Assembly: GCF_021233435.1 (NCBI RefSeq)
Contig: NZ_CP089468.1
Location: 2,652,597 to 2,716,596 of the forward strand
DNA length: 64,000 nucleotides
Direction: 5' to 3'
Source of the DNA: Halobacterium noricense
GTDB lineage: Archaea > Halobacteriota > Halobacteria > Halobacteriales > Halobacteriaceae
The notes below the pieces were generated by a model. The model saw nothing but the letters and a program-made list of their open reading frames with translations, ran no database searches and was not told where the DNA came from. The translations under genes and the position numbers were made by a program. Shown here piece after piece: positions 52,417 through 62,000 of the stretch. Positions within the stretch are counted from its first letter, which is position 1, and every line of letters starts with the position of its first letter.

Positions 52417-52797
52417 GACAAGCAATCCTTCTCTACTACGCGCCCATAAGTGTTGGCTATAATTAACGTATCAATATCTGACGATAACAACCGCGAAGAT
52501 GCTCGTTCCGCGGTTTCTAGGCGTTCACTCCCCAAATTTCAGATATTAATTCGAGAATAGTTCCGTGATGCGAACCGGTTTTCGGCCGCTCAGGTGTGCC
52601 TTGACGGTCACTCAGGCAGGGGTTGTCGGTGGACAGCAGCTTCTCAGGTGCGGTCAGACGGTCGGCCGACGAACGACAGACCGAGGCTGAACTCGCTCAA
52701 TCGTGTCAATACTACCTACCATAGGGGTGATGGGGGAAGTGAGCGCTCTGGTGGACCGCGGTGGTCCATGGGAGTGCACAGCGAGGTAACTCCAACA
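52417..52797. promoter_or_regulatory. intergenic control region of the surface cluster
   Basis: 381 bp without a gene, between divergent operons. It contains an inverted 9-bp repeat AATATCTGA (52473-52481) / TCAGATATT (52540-52548), and a hairpin TGGACC/GGTCCA around GCGGT (52752-52768), 30 bp before the start of the next gene. CTATAATTAA near 52458 is the probable regulator promoter. The repeats may be operator sites. Confidence 0.5.
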
Positions 52798-53514
52798 ATG
52801 CAACGTCGCAAATTCATCGCCGGACTCGGATCGCTCGCTGCCGCCGGGGCAGCTGGAATCGGTACGGGCGCGTTCACGACTGTGCAGGCGAACCGGAGCG
52901 TTAGTGTCTCCGTAGCTGACGACACTGATGCGCTGCTGGCTCTGACTCCGGATCCGGACGATGATAATACGAATGAGTCGGAGAATGCGGACTACCTGAG
53001 CTGGAACAACGGTCAAGTCAGCATCAATATTGATGATGCTGCTGGCACCACCGGGTCAGGTGTCAACGCCAACGCGACGACGCAGATTAATGACCTGTTC
53101 AAGGTCGTGAACCAAGGAACCCAAGCTGCTGTCGTCTACGTGGATCCAGACAGTATCAGTGACAGCAATTATACTTTCGATAATTCGGGTACTGGTATTA
53201 TGATCGATCCGCAGGCTTCCAACCGGCCGAACGGGGAATACACCAACACCAGTGGGTTGGCCGCAGGTGTTGAGGATGATCAGATTTCCCTGACAGGTGG
53301 AGACTCCGGCCCCACTTGGGATGGGGTAGGGAGCAACAATAATGACTCACTCGAAGAATACGTCCTCGGGCCGGGCGAATCGTTCGATTTCGGTCTGTAC
53401 GTCAAGACAGACGATTCAGTCGACGATACTTCGAGTATTAGCGAGACAATCGAGATCGTCGCTGATGCAACCCGTGTTCCGAGCAGCTACACGGGAGACG
53501 GAAGCAGTAGTTAA
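52798..53514 (+). CDS. secreted TasA/DUF1102-like protein (B), Tat signal
   Basis: A 238-residue protein. MQRRKFIAGLGSLAAAGAAG is a twin-arginine-type signal, followed by the conserved IGTGAFTTVQANRSVSVSVADD and DALLAL. Later blocks DLFKVVNQGTQ, LGPGESFDFGLYV and SISETIEIVAD recur in the next two genes, marking one shared domain. Rich in Asn, Asp, Ser and Thr, it has many potential N-glycosylation sites. Its GC content is visibly lower than that of neighbours, suggesting recent acquisition or rapid change. Confidence 0.82.
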   Translation: MQRRKFIAGLGSLAAAGAAGIGTGAFTTVQANRSVSVSVADDTDALLALTPDPDDDNTNESENADYLSWNNGQVSINIDDAAGTTGSGVNANATTQINDLFKVVNQGTQAAVVYVDPDSISDSNYTFDNSGTGIMIDPQASNRPNGEYTNTSGLAAGVEDDQISLTGGDSGPTWDGVGSNNNDSLEEYVLGPGESFDFGLYVKTDDSVDDTSSISETIEIVADATRVPSSYTGDGSSS

Positions 53515-53528
53515 AGCCGGTAAAGATA

Positions 53529-54113
53529 ATGAAACGGCGCACCCTCGTGGCCGGCCTTGGTAGCCTCACGGCGAGTAGCGTACTCGCTGTGGGAGCGGGT
53601 GCGTTCACGAGCGTCAGCGCGACACGCCGTGTCACAGTCCAGACGAGCGGGGACAACGACGCTCTGCTCGGACTTAAACAGCTCGGCGACGGGACCAGGA
53701 CGGTTTACGGGAGAAGCGTCGAAGGTGGATCTCCGGAACAGGTCGCATTCAGCTTTCCTGGGACCGGAGAGCTCGCATCCGGCTCGGATCTGGGACTCGG
53801 GACCGATTCGGTGTACGAGTTCGATCGAGACGCTGGAGAGTCAGATGATTCCCATCCGACCGAGGGTCTACTCCGAATAATAAACCAAGGCACACAGCCG
53901 GTCATGGTGCACTCGGAACACAACACCGAATCCGCACTCGAAATCGAGCTGTACGACGTGACCGACGCCGACGAGACCGCACTCCGTGACAACCACCCAG
54001 TCCTCGACAGCGGCAGCTACGTCGACGTCGGATTTCGAATCCGAACCCACGGCGCCAGTCCCGGTGAGTTCGACGAGACGCTAACTATTGTCGCCGACCA
54101 TCCCGACGAATAA
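53529..54113 (+). CDS. secreted TasA/DUF1102-like protein (C), Tat signal
   Basis: A 194-residue relative of the preceding protein. Signal MKRRTLVAGLGSLTASSVLAVGA, then GAFTSVSATRRVTVQ, DALLGL, GLLRIINQGTQ and FDETLTIVADHPDE. Smaller than B because an internal loop is missing. It begins 14 bp after B's stop, so the two are co-transcribed. Confidence 0.82.
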   Translation: MKRRTLVAGLGSLTASSVLAVGAGAFTSVSATRRVTVQTSGDNDALLGLKQLGDGTRTVYGRSVEGGSPEQVAFSFPGTGELASGSDLGLGTDSVYEFDRDAGESDDSHPTEGLLRIINQGTQPVMVHSEHNTESALEIELYDVTDADETALRDNHPVLDSGSYVDVGFRIRTHGASPGEFDETLTIVADHPDE

Positions 54114-54172
54114 CCCACCCCGGCTGATCGGCGGTTCGACTCCGCCGGTGGGTTTCTGACGATGCGAGACAG

Positions 54173-55612
54173 ATGAAACGCACCCTCGCACTCGCTGCGG
54201 CGCTCGCGCTCGCGGGAACACTCGCGTTCCCGTCGGTAGCCGCGCCGCTGTTCTCCGGGCCGACCGACGCCCTCGATAACGACGTTGAGCTCGCGCCGAG
54301 CAGTGACTACGCGTACCTCGACGACGGCGAGCTCGTCGTCGACCTGTCGGCGGCGAACCCCGACGCGGAGGGCGTGAACGACGACGCCGTGACGAGCATC
54401 GATGACGTGTTTCGGGTGAGGTACAATGGCTCGCAGTACGCGCACGTATGGCTCACTCACGAGTCCGATGCGGTGACGTTCTACGCGAACGGCGAGCCCG
54501 TACAGTCCGAGGCAGCGAACGTGACGCTCGCACCGAACGAGACAGCCGCGGTTGGGATGCGTGTGGACACGACCGGTGAGACCGCGGACGGGCTCATCGA
54601 TGAAATTACAATTCACGCGCGGGCGGCCGAGCCCGAGGACGTCGCCGGCAGCGAGAGTGGAGACACAGATACAAACTCGGTCTCGTCCAGCGGGTCGACA
54701 GTACAGACGTGGGCGCCCGACGCGACTTCGCGGCGGTTCGTCGCGCTCGATGTGAGTGCGGGGGAGACGACGACCTTCAACGCATCCAGACTCGCCCTGG
54801 ACGGTACGGACGGCGAACTCACGCTCGACGAAGCCGACGTCGCGACCACGGGCGAGTCGCTGTCGCTGGACGTCGACGCGACCGGGACCGAGAACTCGCG
54901 CTCTCGAGTAGCCGAGCGAGGCGCGGAGGCACTCGGCGCGGTCAGCGTGGCGGACCGGCTGGACAGCGCGGGGCGCGCGACGTTGCGGTTCAGCGTCCCC
55001 GAGGGGTACTTCGAGGCGCGCGGTATCGCGCCCGAGCACCTCGCTGTCTACCGCGACGACGGCGGCACACTCTCGAAACTCTCCGTGACGATGACCGGCG
55101 AGCGCGGCGGTCGCGTGCGGTTCGAGACCGAGACACCTGGATTCTCGACGTTCGTGGTGGCCGCAGACCGTGCACGCCTCCGAGTCACCGACGCGACGCT
55201 CGAACGTGCGAGCGCTGCACCCGGAGAGGCCGTCGCGGTGACGGCGAACATCTCGAACGAGGGCAGCATCACGGGTGAGCGGACCGTCACGGTGTCCGTC
55301 GACGGGAGCGTCGTCGCGGAGCGTACGGTCGAGGTCGAAGCCAGCGAAACCGCGACCGTGACGGCGCAAGTCGCGCACGACGAGACCGGCGAGCACGCGG
55401 TCACCGTGGACGGCGTCGACGCCGGGACCCTCGTCGTGCAGGCCGACGATACGGGTAACGCGACCACAGAACAGTCCCCGGCCGAGAACGCAGCCGACGA
55501 GCCTGTGCGGGAGGCGGCCGGATTCGGGCTGACTGACTTGCTCGGACTGGGAGCGGTCCTCGCGATCGTCGCGGCGTCGCTCGTGCTCGCACGGAGGACA
55601 CCGTGGCGATGA
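54173..55612 (+). CDS. surface protein with DUF1102-like, PGF-pre-PGF and CARDB-type domains
   Basis: A 479-residue exported protein. Signal MKRTLALAAALALAGTLAFPSVAA; first domain (about 25-155) has DVFRVRYNGSQYAHVWLT and AAVGMRVDTTG blocks matching proteins B and C; the middle (about 175-325) resembles a PGF-pre-PGF domain (TTTFNASRLALDG, TPGFSTFVVA); then a CARDB-like beta-sandwich (about 330-425, VTANISNEGSITGERTVTV). A C-terminal helix and RRTPWR anchor it in the membrane. It may anchor or cap fibres formed by B and C. Confidence 0.8.
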   Translation: MKRTLALAAALALAGTLAFPSVAAPLFSGPTDALDNDVELAPSSDYAYLDDGELVVDLSAANPDAEGVNDDAVTSIDDVFRVRYNGSQYAHVWLTHESDAVTFYANGEPVQSEAANVTLAPNETAAVGMRVDTTGETADGLIDEITIHARAAEPEDVAGSESGDTDTNSVSSSGSTVQTWAPDATSRRFVALDVSAGETTTFNASRLALDGTDGELTLDEADVATTGESLSLDVDATGTENSRSRVAERGAEALGAVSVADRLDSAGRATLRFSVPEGYFEARGIAPEHLAVYRDDGGTLSKLSVTMTGERGGRVRFETETPGFSTFVVAADRARLRVTDATLERASAAPGEAVAVTANISNEGSITGERTVTVSVDGSVVAERTVEVEASETATVTAQVAHDETGEHAVTVDGVDAGTLVVQADDTGNATTEQSPAENAADEPVREAAGFGLTDLLGLGAVLAIVAASLVLARRTPWR

Positions 55613-55670
55613 CGGGAACGACACCGGTGCGGCGGGTAGTCTTTTGCCAACCACGCGAGCAGTTCGACGT

Positions 55671-56549
55671 ATGAATCGGGGATACGGCCCGCAGTCGTTC
55701 CGGGCGGCTCTCCGTGACGCCGTCAGGCTACGGGACTGTCTCGCGCTGTCGGTCGTCCCCGCCGTCGTCCTCGGCGTCTTCACGCTCCCCGAAGCGACTC
55801 GCGAGTCGCTGGCGTTCGCGTACCGCGACCCGACGCTGGTGACAGCATACGCGGCCCACTTCGTCCACTTCGAGGTGGAACATCTTGTGGCGAACCTGCT
55901 CGGGTATGCGCTGCTCGCGGGTTTCGGGTACGTGCTCGCGGTGCTGGCGGACTGCCGGCGACTGTTTGGCGTCGCCGCCGTGACGTACGTGCTGGCGTTC
56001 CCCGCCGTGTTATCTGGACTGAACCTCGCGGTGCCGCGGAACGCAATCGGATACGGGCTTTCGGGCGTGAACATGGCGTTCGCGGGACTACTTGGCGTGG
56101 TACTCGTGGCGTACGTCGGCCGGCAACTCGACGCGAGGGTTCGCGTCCGGTACGCACCCGGCGTGTTCTTCGTGGCCGTTACCGTCGTCTCGCTAGTCGC
56201 ACTTCCGGCCAGGCGTGCGTCGGTCGCGCTCGCAGCGCTGAGCGCAGTCGTCGCTGCCGGGTACGCAATCGCCGTGTGGCGGGCGTGGAGTGCGTCACCT
56301 GGGCCAGTCTCGCAGGAGTGCAGCACTCGACCCGGATGGTTCGACGTTGGCGTGCTCGGTGCCGTGGCGTTCCTCGGCTACCCGTTCGTCGGATTCCCAG
56401 CGCCAACACCCACCGACGGCAGCGTGGTGAACGTCTACGTGCACTTGCTCGGGTTCTGCCTCGGATTCATCGTCCCGTACGTCGCGCTCGCGGCGGGCGC
56501 GTTCGACGCGGGCGGAGAAGCAGTGGAACGAACGTCCGAGGGTTTTTGA
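55671..56549 (+). CDS. rhomboid-like intramembrane protease homologue
   Basis: A 292-residue membrane protein with seven or eight hydrophobic segments. Rhomboid features seen: HFVHFEVEHLVANLLGY with the H-x3-N pattern (His71, Asn75), GYGLSGVN with the GxSG serine (Ser131) and a later His258 in YVHLLGFCLGF. These match the Ser-His dyad of rhomboids, though overall identity appears low. It lies between the surface-protein genes and the signal peptidase gene. Confidence 0.72.
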   Translation: MNRGYGPQSFRAALRDAVRLRDCLALSVVPAVVLGVFTLPEATRESLAFAYRDPTLVTAYAAHFVHFEVEHLVANLLGYALLAGFGYVLAVLADCRRLFGVAAVTYVLAFPAVLSGLNLAVPRNAIGYGLSGVNMAFAGLLGVVLVAYVGRQLDARVRVRYAPGVFFVAVTVVSLVALPARRASVALAALSAVVAAGYAIAVWRAWSASPGPVSQECSTRPGWFDVGVLGAVAFLGYPFVGFPAPTPTDGSVVNVYVHLLGFCLGFIVPYVALAAGAFDAGGEAVERTSEGF

Positions 56550-56574
56550 CGGATTGACACGTTCGACCGAGTGA

Positions 56575-57741
56575 ATGTCCGTCCGCCGCGCACTCACGCT
56601 CGGCGCTGAAGCCCTCGTCGTCCTCGTCGTCGTCGCTCTGCTCGTCGGCCAACTGCTCGGCACGCCCGTCCTGCTGGGGTACGTCGAAACTGGGAGCATG
56701 GAACCGACGATGGAGCCAGGGGACGGCTTCGTCGCGATACCGACGGCCATCGACAGCGACGTCGAGGAGGGTGACGTCATCGTCTTCCGCGCAGAGGAGC
56801 TCCAGGGCGGCGGCCTCACCACGCACCGCGTCGTCGGCGAGACCGACCGCGGGTACATCACCAGAGGTGACGCGAACCCGTTCACCGATCAGGACGGCGG
56901 CGAACCGCCCGTGAAGGACGCACAGGTCGTCGCGAAAGCGCTCCAGGTCGGCGGCACGGTGGTCGTCGTTCCGAACCTCGGCACGCTCGTCACCGGACTC
57001 CAGGGCGCGTTCGCCGACGTTCAGCGCCAACTCGCGACAGCGACCGGGACGCGCGCGCTGCTCGGCACGCAAGGCATCGCCTACCTCCTCCTAGGGCTGT
57101 CGGCGCTGCTGTACGTTTTCGACCTGTTCTTCGCAACGAGCGGTCCCGACCGGAGCCGCGACCGAGACCGTGACCGCGACCAGGGGATCTCGCCGGGACT
57201 CGTCGTCGCCGCCCTCGCTGCAGTGCTCGTAATCGCCGCGACCGCCGCGATGGTGGTGCCTGCGGGTACGCAGGAGTTCGGCATCGTGAGCGCGGAGTTC
57301 GCCTCCGAGAACCCCACAGTTATCGAGCAGGGTGAGTCCGCGAAGCTGCCGTACAGCGTTCCGAACGCCGGCCTCGTTCCGGTCGTCGCGTACGTCCAGC
57401 CGGCCAGCGAGGGCGTCTCGGTGACGCCCGAGCGCGTCCACGTCGACGGTCGCGGCGAAGCAGCCGTCGACGTCACGCTGTCCGCGCCCGAGGAGACGGG
57501 GTACTATCGGCGGTTCGTCACCGAGCACCGCTACCTCGCGGTGCTCCCGACTTCGATGATTGAGTCACTGCACGGCGTCCACCCGTGGCTCCCGATTCTC
57601 GTCATCGACGCCGCGCTCGCGGGCGGCATGGCGGTGCTCGGGCTGGTCGTGCTCGGTGGACGTCGCGTTCGCGTGCGGAAGCGGGAGTCGCGCCACGACC
57701 GGTCGCTGTGGCAGCGCGCGCTCCGGTATCTGACACGGTGA
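56575..57741 (+). CDS. SipW-type signal peptidase I with extra ectodomain
   Basis: A 388-residue membrane protease. The first half is a signal peptidase: helix at 13-30, Ser41 (ETGSMEPTM), His84 (LTTHRVVG) instead of Lys, and RGDANPFTDQD, as in SipW/ER-type enzymes. SipW processes TasA in Bacillus. The second half (about 205-388) is unusual: helix, beta-rich domain (FGIVSAEFASENPTVIEQGE, VAYVQPASEGVSVTPE) and another helix. Probably cleaves the signal peptides of the clustered proteins. Confidence 0.88.
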   Translation: MSVRRALTLGAEALVVLVVVALLVGQLLGTPVLLGYVETGSMEPTMEPGDGFVAIPTAIDSDVEEGDVIVFRAEELQGGGLTTHRVVGETDRGYITRGDANPFTDQDGGEPPVKDAQVVAKALQVGGTVVVVPNLGTLVTGLQGAFADVQRQLATATGTRALLGTQGIAYLLLGLSALLYVFDLFFATSGPDRSRDRDRDRDQGISPGLVVAALAAVLVIAATAAMVVPAGTQEFGIVSAEFASENPTVIEQGESAKLPYSVPNAGLVPVVAYVQPASEGVSVTPERVHVDGRGEAAVDVTLSAPEETGYYRRFVTEHRYLAVLPTSMIESLHGVHPWLPILVIDAALAGGMAVLGLVVLGGRRVRVRKRESRHDRSLWQRALRYLTR

Positions 57742-57798
57742 CGGGGATACGGTTGGTTTATCGACAAGTCTATACAACCGCGTTACACAGGGGGAGCC

Positions 57799-59010
57799 AT
57801 GGGGGAGGGGACACGTTGGCTCAGGGTTCGGGCAGTCGTATCGGCGTGGGTTCCCGTACTAGTCGCGGTACTGGCGGTGTTCGCACTCGCGGGCGGGTGG
57901 GCAGCGTATACGGCTCACGCCGCGCCCGGAACCACCACGGAGCAGTCCGAGCAGGCGCACTGGACCGTTACGGGTGAGTTCCAGCACTCCGCGGACGTCA
58001 CCCGCGAGAACCCGATTTTCGACGTGGGAACGACGCTCTCGAACCGCTCGACGTACTTCACGGGCGCGTCGCCCGTGCTCGACGGACGGTACGTCGCAAC
58101 GTACACCGGCATCGACGCCGCGGCCGCGTCTATCGACCTCGACGCCGCGCTCGTTATGCGGTCGGTTGGTGAGGACACCGTTTACTGGACCGACCGAACA
58201 TCGCTGGACGAGGCAAGCGTAGACGACGTACAGGCCGGTGAATCGACCAACATCGCCTTCGCGCTGAACGCCACTCGGATCGCGAACCGGCAGTCAGCGA
58301 TTCAGGAGTCGCTCGGACAGACACCCGGCGACATTGAGGCGTTCGTCGCAGTCCGCACGGCCGTCAACGGAACCGCAGACGGGCGGCCTGCCTCGCTGTC
58401 GCTCACGCATCGTCTCCCCATCTCGGTCGACGGCGACGCGTACACCGTCGGCCCCGCGGAAACCGGCAGCGAAACCGTGACAACGACCGAGACGGTGACC
58501 GTCACCAACGAGTACGGCTTGCTGTGGACGGTCGGCGGCCCGCTACTCCTCCTCGGTGGCGTCAGCGGGCTCGCGATACTCGGCGTCGGGCGACGCCGGG
58601 ACGCGTTCGCGCTGTCGGAGAATGAGCGCGACCTGCTCGCGTTCCGCGACGAGCGCGCGGAGTTCGACGAGTGGGTCGTGCGGGCCCGGCTTCCCGACTC
58701 CGTCCACGACCGACAGCGGGCAGAGGCGGCGTCGCTCGCGGACGTCGTGGACTTCGCTATCGACTCGGACACTGGCGTCGTCGAGGACACCGAAACCGGG
58801 ACGTTCTACGCTATCTCCGAGCAACTGCTCGTCGCGTACGAACCACCCGCACTGGCTCGCAGCGCCGACACGGATGGCGACACGAGAGCCGGATTACTCG
58901 ACGGTGTCTACGAACAACTCGATAGTATCGAAGACGAAACCGACAGCGAAACAGGCGAGAGCGAAGCGACCGACGGCGACCACGAGGAGACCCCGCGACC
59001 GCAGGACTAA
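57799..59010 (+). CDS. DUF5305-type membrane protein
   Basis: A 403-residue protein: N-terminal TM helix (about 15-38), extracytoplasmic beta-rich domain (about 50-225, VTGEFQHSADVTRENPIFDVGTTLSNRS), second TM helix (about 235-257) and a cytoplasmic acidic domain. This matches the DUF5305 family, often found with signal peptidases in haloarchaea. It begins 57 bp after the signal peptidase gene and may be an assembly partner for the surface system. Confidence 0.82.
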   Translation: MGEGTRWLRVRAVVSAWVPVLVAVLAVFALAGGWAAYTAHAAPGTTTEQSEQAHWTVTGEFQHSADVTRENPIFDVGTTLSNRSTYFTGASPVLDGRYVATYTGIDAAAASIDLDAALVMRSVGEDTVYWTDRTSLDEASVDDVQAGESTNIAFALNATRIANRQSAIQESLGQTPGDIEAFVAVRTAVNGTADGRPASLSLTHRLPISVDGDAYTVGPAETGSETVTTTETVTVTNEYGLLWTVGGPLLLLGGVSGLAILGVGRRRDAFALSENERDLLAFRDERAEFDEWVVRARLPDSVHDRQRAEAASLADVVDFAIDSDTGVVEDTETGTFYAISEQLLVAYEPPALARSADTDGDTRAGLLDGVYEQLDSIEDETDSETGESEATDGDHEETPRPQD

Positions 59011-59043
59011 GCGCGGACGGTGGCGGTTGCGTCCCCGAGTGGA

Positions 59044-62000
59044 TTACATGAAGTCCGCGATGCCTGACTGCTTGTTCTTGTCATTCTCGAAAATCGACTC
59101 GAGACTCGCCTCCAGGACTTCCAGGCGCTGTTTCGTGTACTCGCGGCAGTCGTACTCCTCGGCGACCGTGATTGCCGTGTCCATGTACTTGTTTACGGAG
59201 CCCTCGTGGACGGTCAGATTCACGCGCCCGCCACACTCCCGGCAGTCGCCCGTCAGCGGCATCCGGCGGTACTTCTCCCCGCAGTCCAGACACCGCGTCT
59301 CCTGGCGGCTGAACGCGCGCAGGTTCCCGATGAGGTCCGGGAGGAAGTGGTACTCGATGACGCGCTCGGCGACGTCCGTCTCGTCGACCGCCCGGAGTTT
59401 GCGCGCCAATTCGAGCTGGGCGTCCATCTTGTCCATCATCGACCCGAGCGTCTTGTACGCCGACAGGCTCGGCCCGAGGTGGATGTCCGACGTGTCGTGG
59501 GTGTGCTCGAAGCCCGCGTACTCCGTGTCGGTGCCGAGGCTCTCCTCCGCAATCTCCACGAGGTCCTCGACCTCACCAGGGTCGGCCATCTCGCGGGTCG
59601 CCTCGTAGAACTCCCGCGGGTACTGGCTGACGACGTCCATGTTGTGCGCCTCGTCGTCGATTTCAGTGGGGTCGATGCGCGAGGACATCACCAGCGGCGC
59701 GTCCATGGAATTGTGAGCGTACAGCCAGTTCGCGGTGAAAACAGGGTCGCCCCCGACCTGGAGGTCGTAGAGATACCCGTCGTAGTCGACGGAGCCAATA
59801 TCTTTGACGCGCAGATACGAAAGGTCCCCGTCCACAAGCGGGCGTAGTTCCTCAAGCGCGGCCTCGGCCTGCGACGGCAACTCCTGTTCGTCGAGCGTAT
59901 CGACGATCTCGGTGAGTTTCTCCAACGAGATGTTGTCGCGACGCTTCAGGTACTTCGGAATCGTCTGTTTCACGCCCGCAATATCCATCTCGCGGAGTTC
60001 CATCAGCGTAGACGGAATCGAAACGACGAGACTCTTGGGGAGATATGGATCGTCTCCGTCGAGAAGTCGGTGAAGCGGATTATCGTTCGCGCCGCCGGAG
60101 ACCGTTACGGTGTGGATGTCTTGTCTGTTGCCGTCACGGTTCGTTTTTGTTGAAACGTTCGCGACGAGTCCGAGACGGTGTAAGAGGAACATGATTCCGT
60201 CTTTCACGTCGTCGCTGGTCGTGTGGAAGCTAACTGTCGTCACGTTGTCGTTGGAGCTGTCGCTTCCGTCACCAGCAATAAAGCCTCGCAGGAAGTCGAG
60301 CACTACCGACCGCGGCGCGTGGAGGATACACTCTGGAACAACCTTCTCGCTCGAATCATACGAATCAGCGTTCTCGAAGCCGAGCGAGTAGAGTACCTCC
60401 CTGAACACGGCGGGGAACCGTAGTTCGTAGGCACGATTCGACCAGCGTCGTCCCGGTTCGGTCCCGAGTTTATCCGTAGCGATGTCGGCCGCACGGTCGA
60501 TGAGATCTTCGTCGGCGTTGTGGATGCAGGGGTTGACGCTTGAGGTAGTTCCCTCAGCGACGAACAAGCCTAGGAGCCAGGCGAAGTCCTCGTCAACCTC
60601 GATTGTTCGCGTAATGCCGAGTGAGGAGCCTTCAAGTCCGATCTCGATGTCAGTCGGTACGTCAAGTTCACTGTGGGCGAGAATCTGCTGGAACCGCTCA
60701 AATCCGATTTTCGACTTACTGAGTCGGTATGCGAGTCCCGCGTCGAACGCTTCATGTGTCTCGCTCCCTCGGTCGGTTGTCTCCCAGGCCGTCCGTAAGA
60801 GTTCCTCAACATCATCGTCGATGACAACGTACGGGTCATCGACACAGTCGGTGACATCCAGGGTCGTTTCCCGGGTGTCGACATCGAGGTCGCGTGGGGC
60901 AACAACCAAATCACCGGCTTCGAGGTCCGCACCGGCAACTTCCTCGATACCATCATCGTACCGGAAGAGGCTGTGGTGTTCCGTTATCTCCAGCGACCGA
61001 CCGAACTGCGTCTCCACGCGAACGAGTTGCTCGTCGTCATCCGCCCGGTAGCGAATCGCTTTCTCGATTGGTTCCAGTGATGCCTCGTGGTTGTCGTCGA
61101 ACGCGTACGTCTGCCAACCCTCAGCGTAACAGGTCCGTTTGCGGAACTTCCCGTCCGTTTCAATCGGCGATTCAAGCTCACTCCAGAACTCCTCGAAGGT
61201 TAGGAACCGAACGTCGCCGTCCGGGTCGACAGCGACGAGCCGAGAATCCTCGGCGACACTCCCACCGCGCTGGTCCGGCAGGTACGACTTCGAGAAGTTG
61301 ATGAGGCCGTCCATCAGGAGCATCACGCAATCTTCGTCACCATCACACTGCTTTGCCGCAATACCGTTCGCGAACAGCGAATGCGTATCGGCGACCGTGA
61401 GACAGTACGTGTGTGCAGTATCTGACTGAACGTATTCTATCTCTGAGATGTCGTCGAGGACCGTCGAGCCGCCGTCCGTCGCCGCGGCCACTTCTGGCTC
61501 GGGATGCGAGTCTGCACGCGTGCTCAACAGTAGCGACTCGTCACCGTCGAGATCACATGCTTCGGCGGAATCAACGCCGTCGCCGGTCCAGTACTGGACT
61601 TCGTGGTCCGGCGTAACGGTAAGTTCACGACCAGATTCGGCCTCGATACGAACCATGTGGTCGGGTGCGGGATGCTTCGAGACGGCCTCAACCGGCTTCT
61701 GTACGACGTCACCGTCCTCAGTCACGGACGGCACAAACACGTCACCGTCGAGCTCCTGGACGAGCGTCCCGAAGTCGTCCTCATCCGCTGTTTCGGGGTC
61801 GAGACGATTCTCGACGAGTGTCTTGATTGGGTCGTGGTGCCACTCGCCGGCTTCGTCCTCGAACCACACCTTCGTCTCCGGGTGGAAGCAGTTCCGACGC
61901 TTCGCGGCGTGAAAGTACGGATGCGCGTAGCCAACCGACGCTGACGTGAAGCCGATAACTCTGCCGACGACGGCGGCAGAGGTGTGGGGCGCCATCCCGA

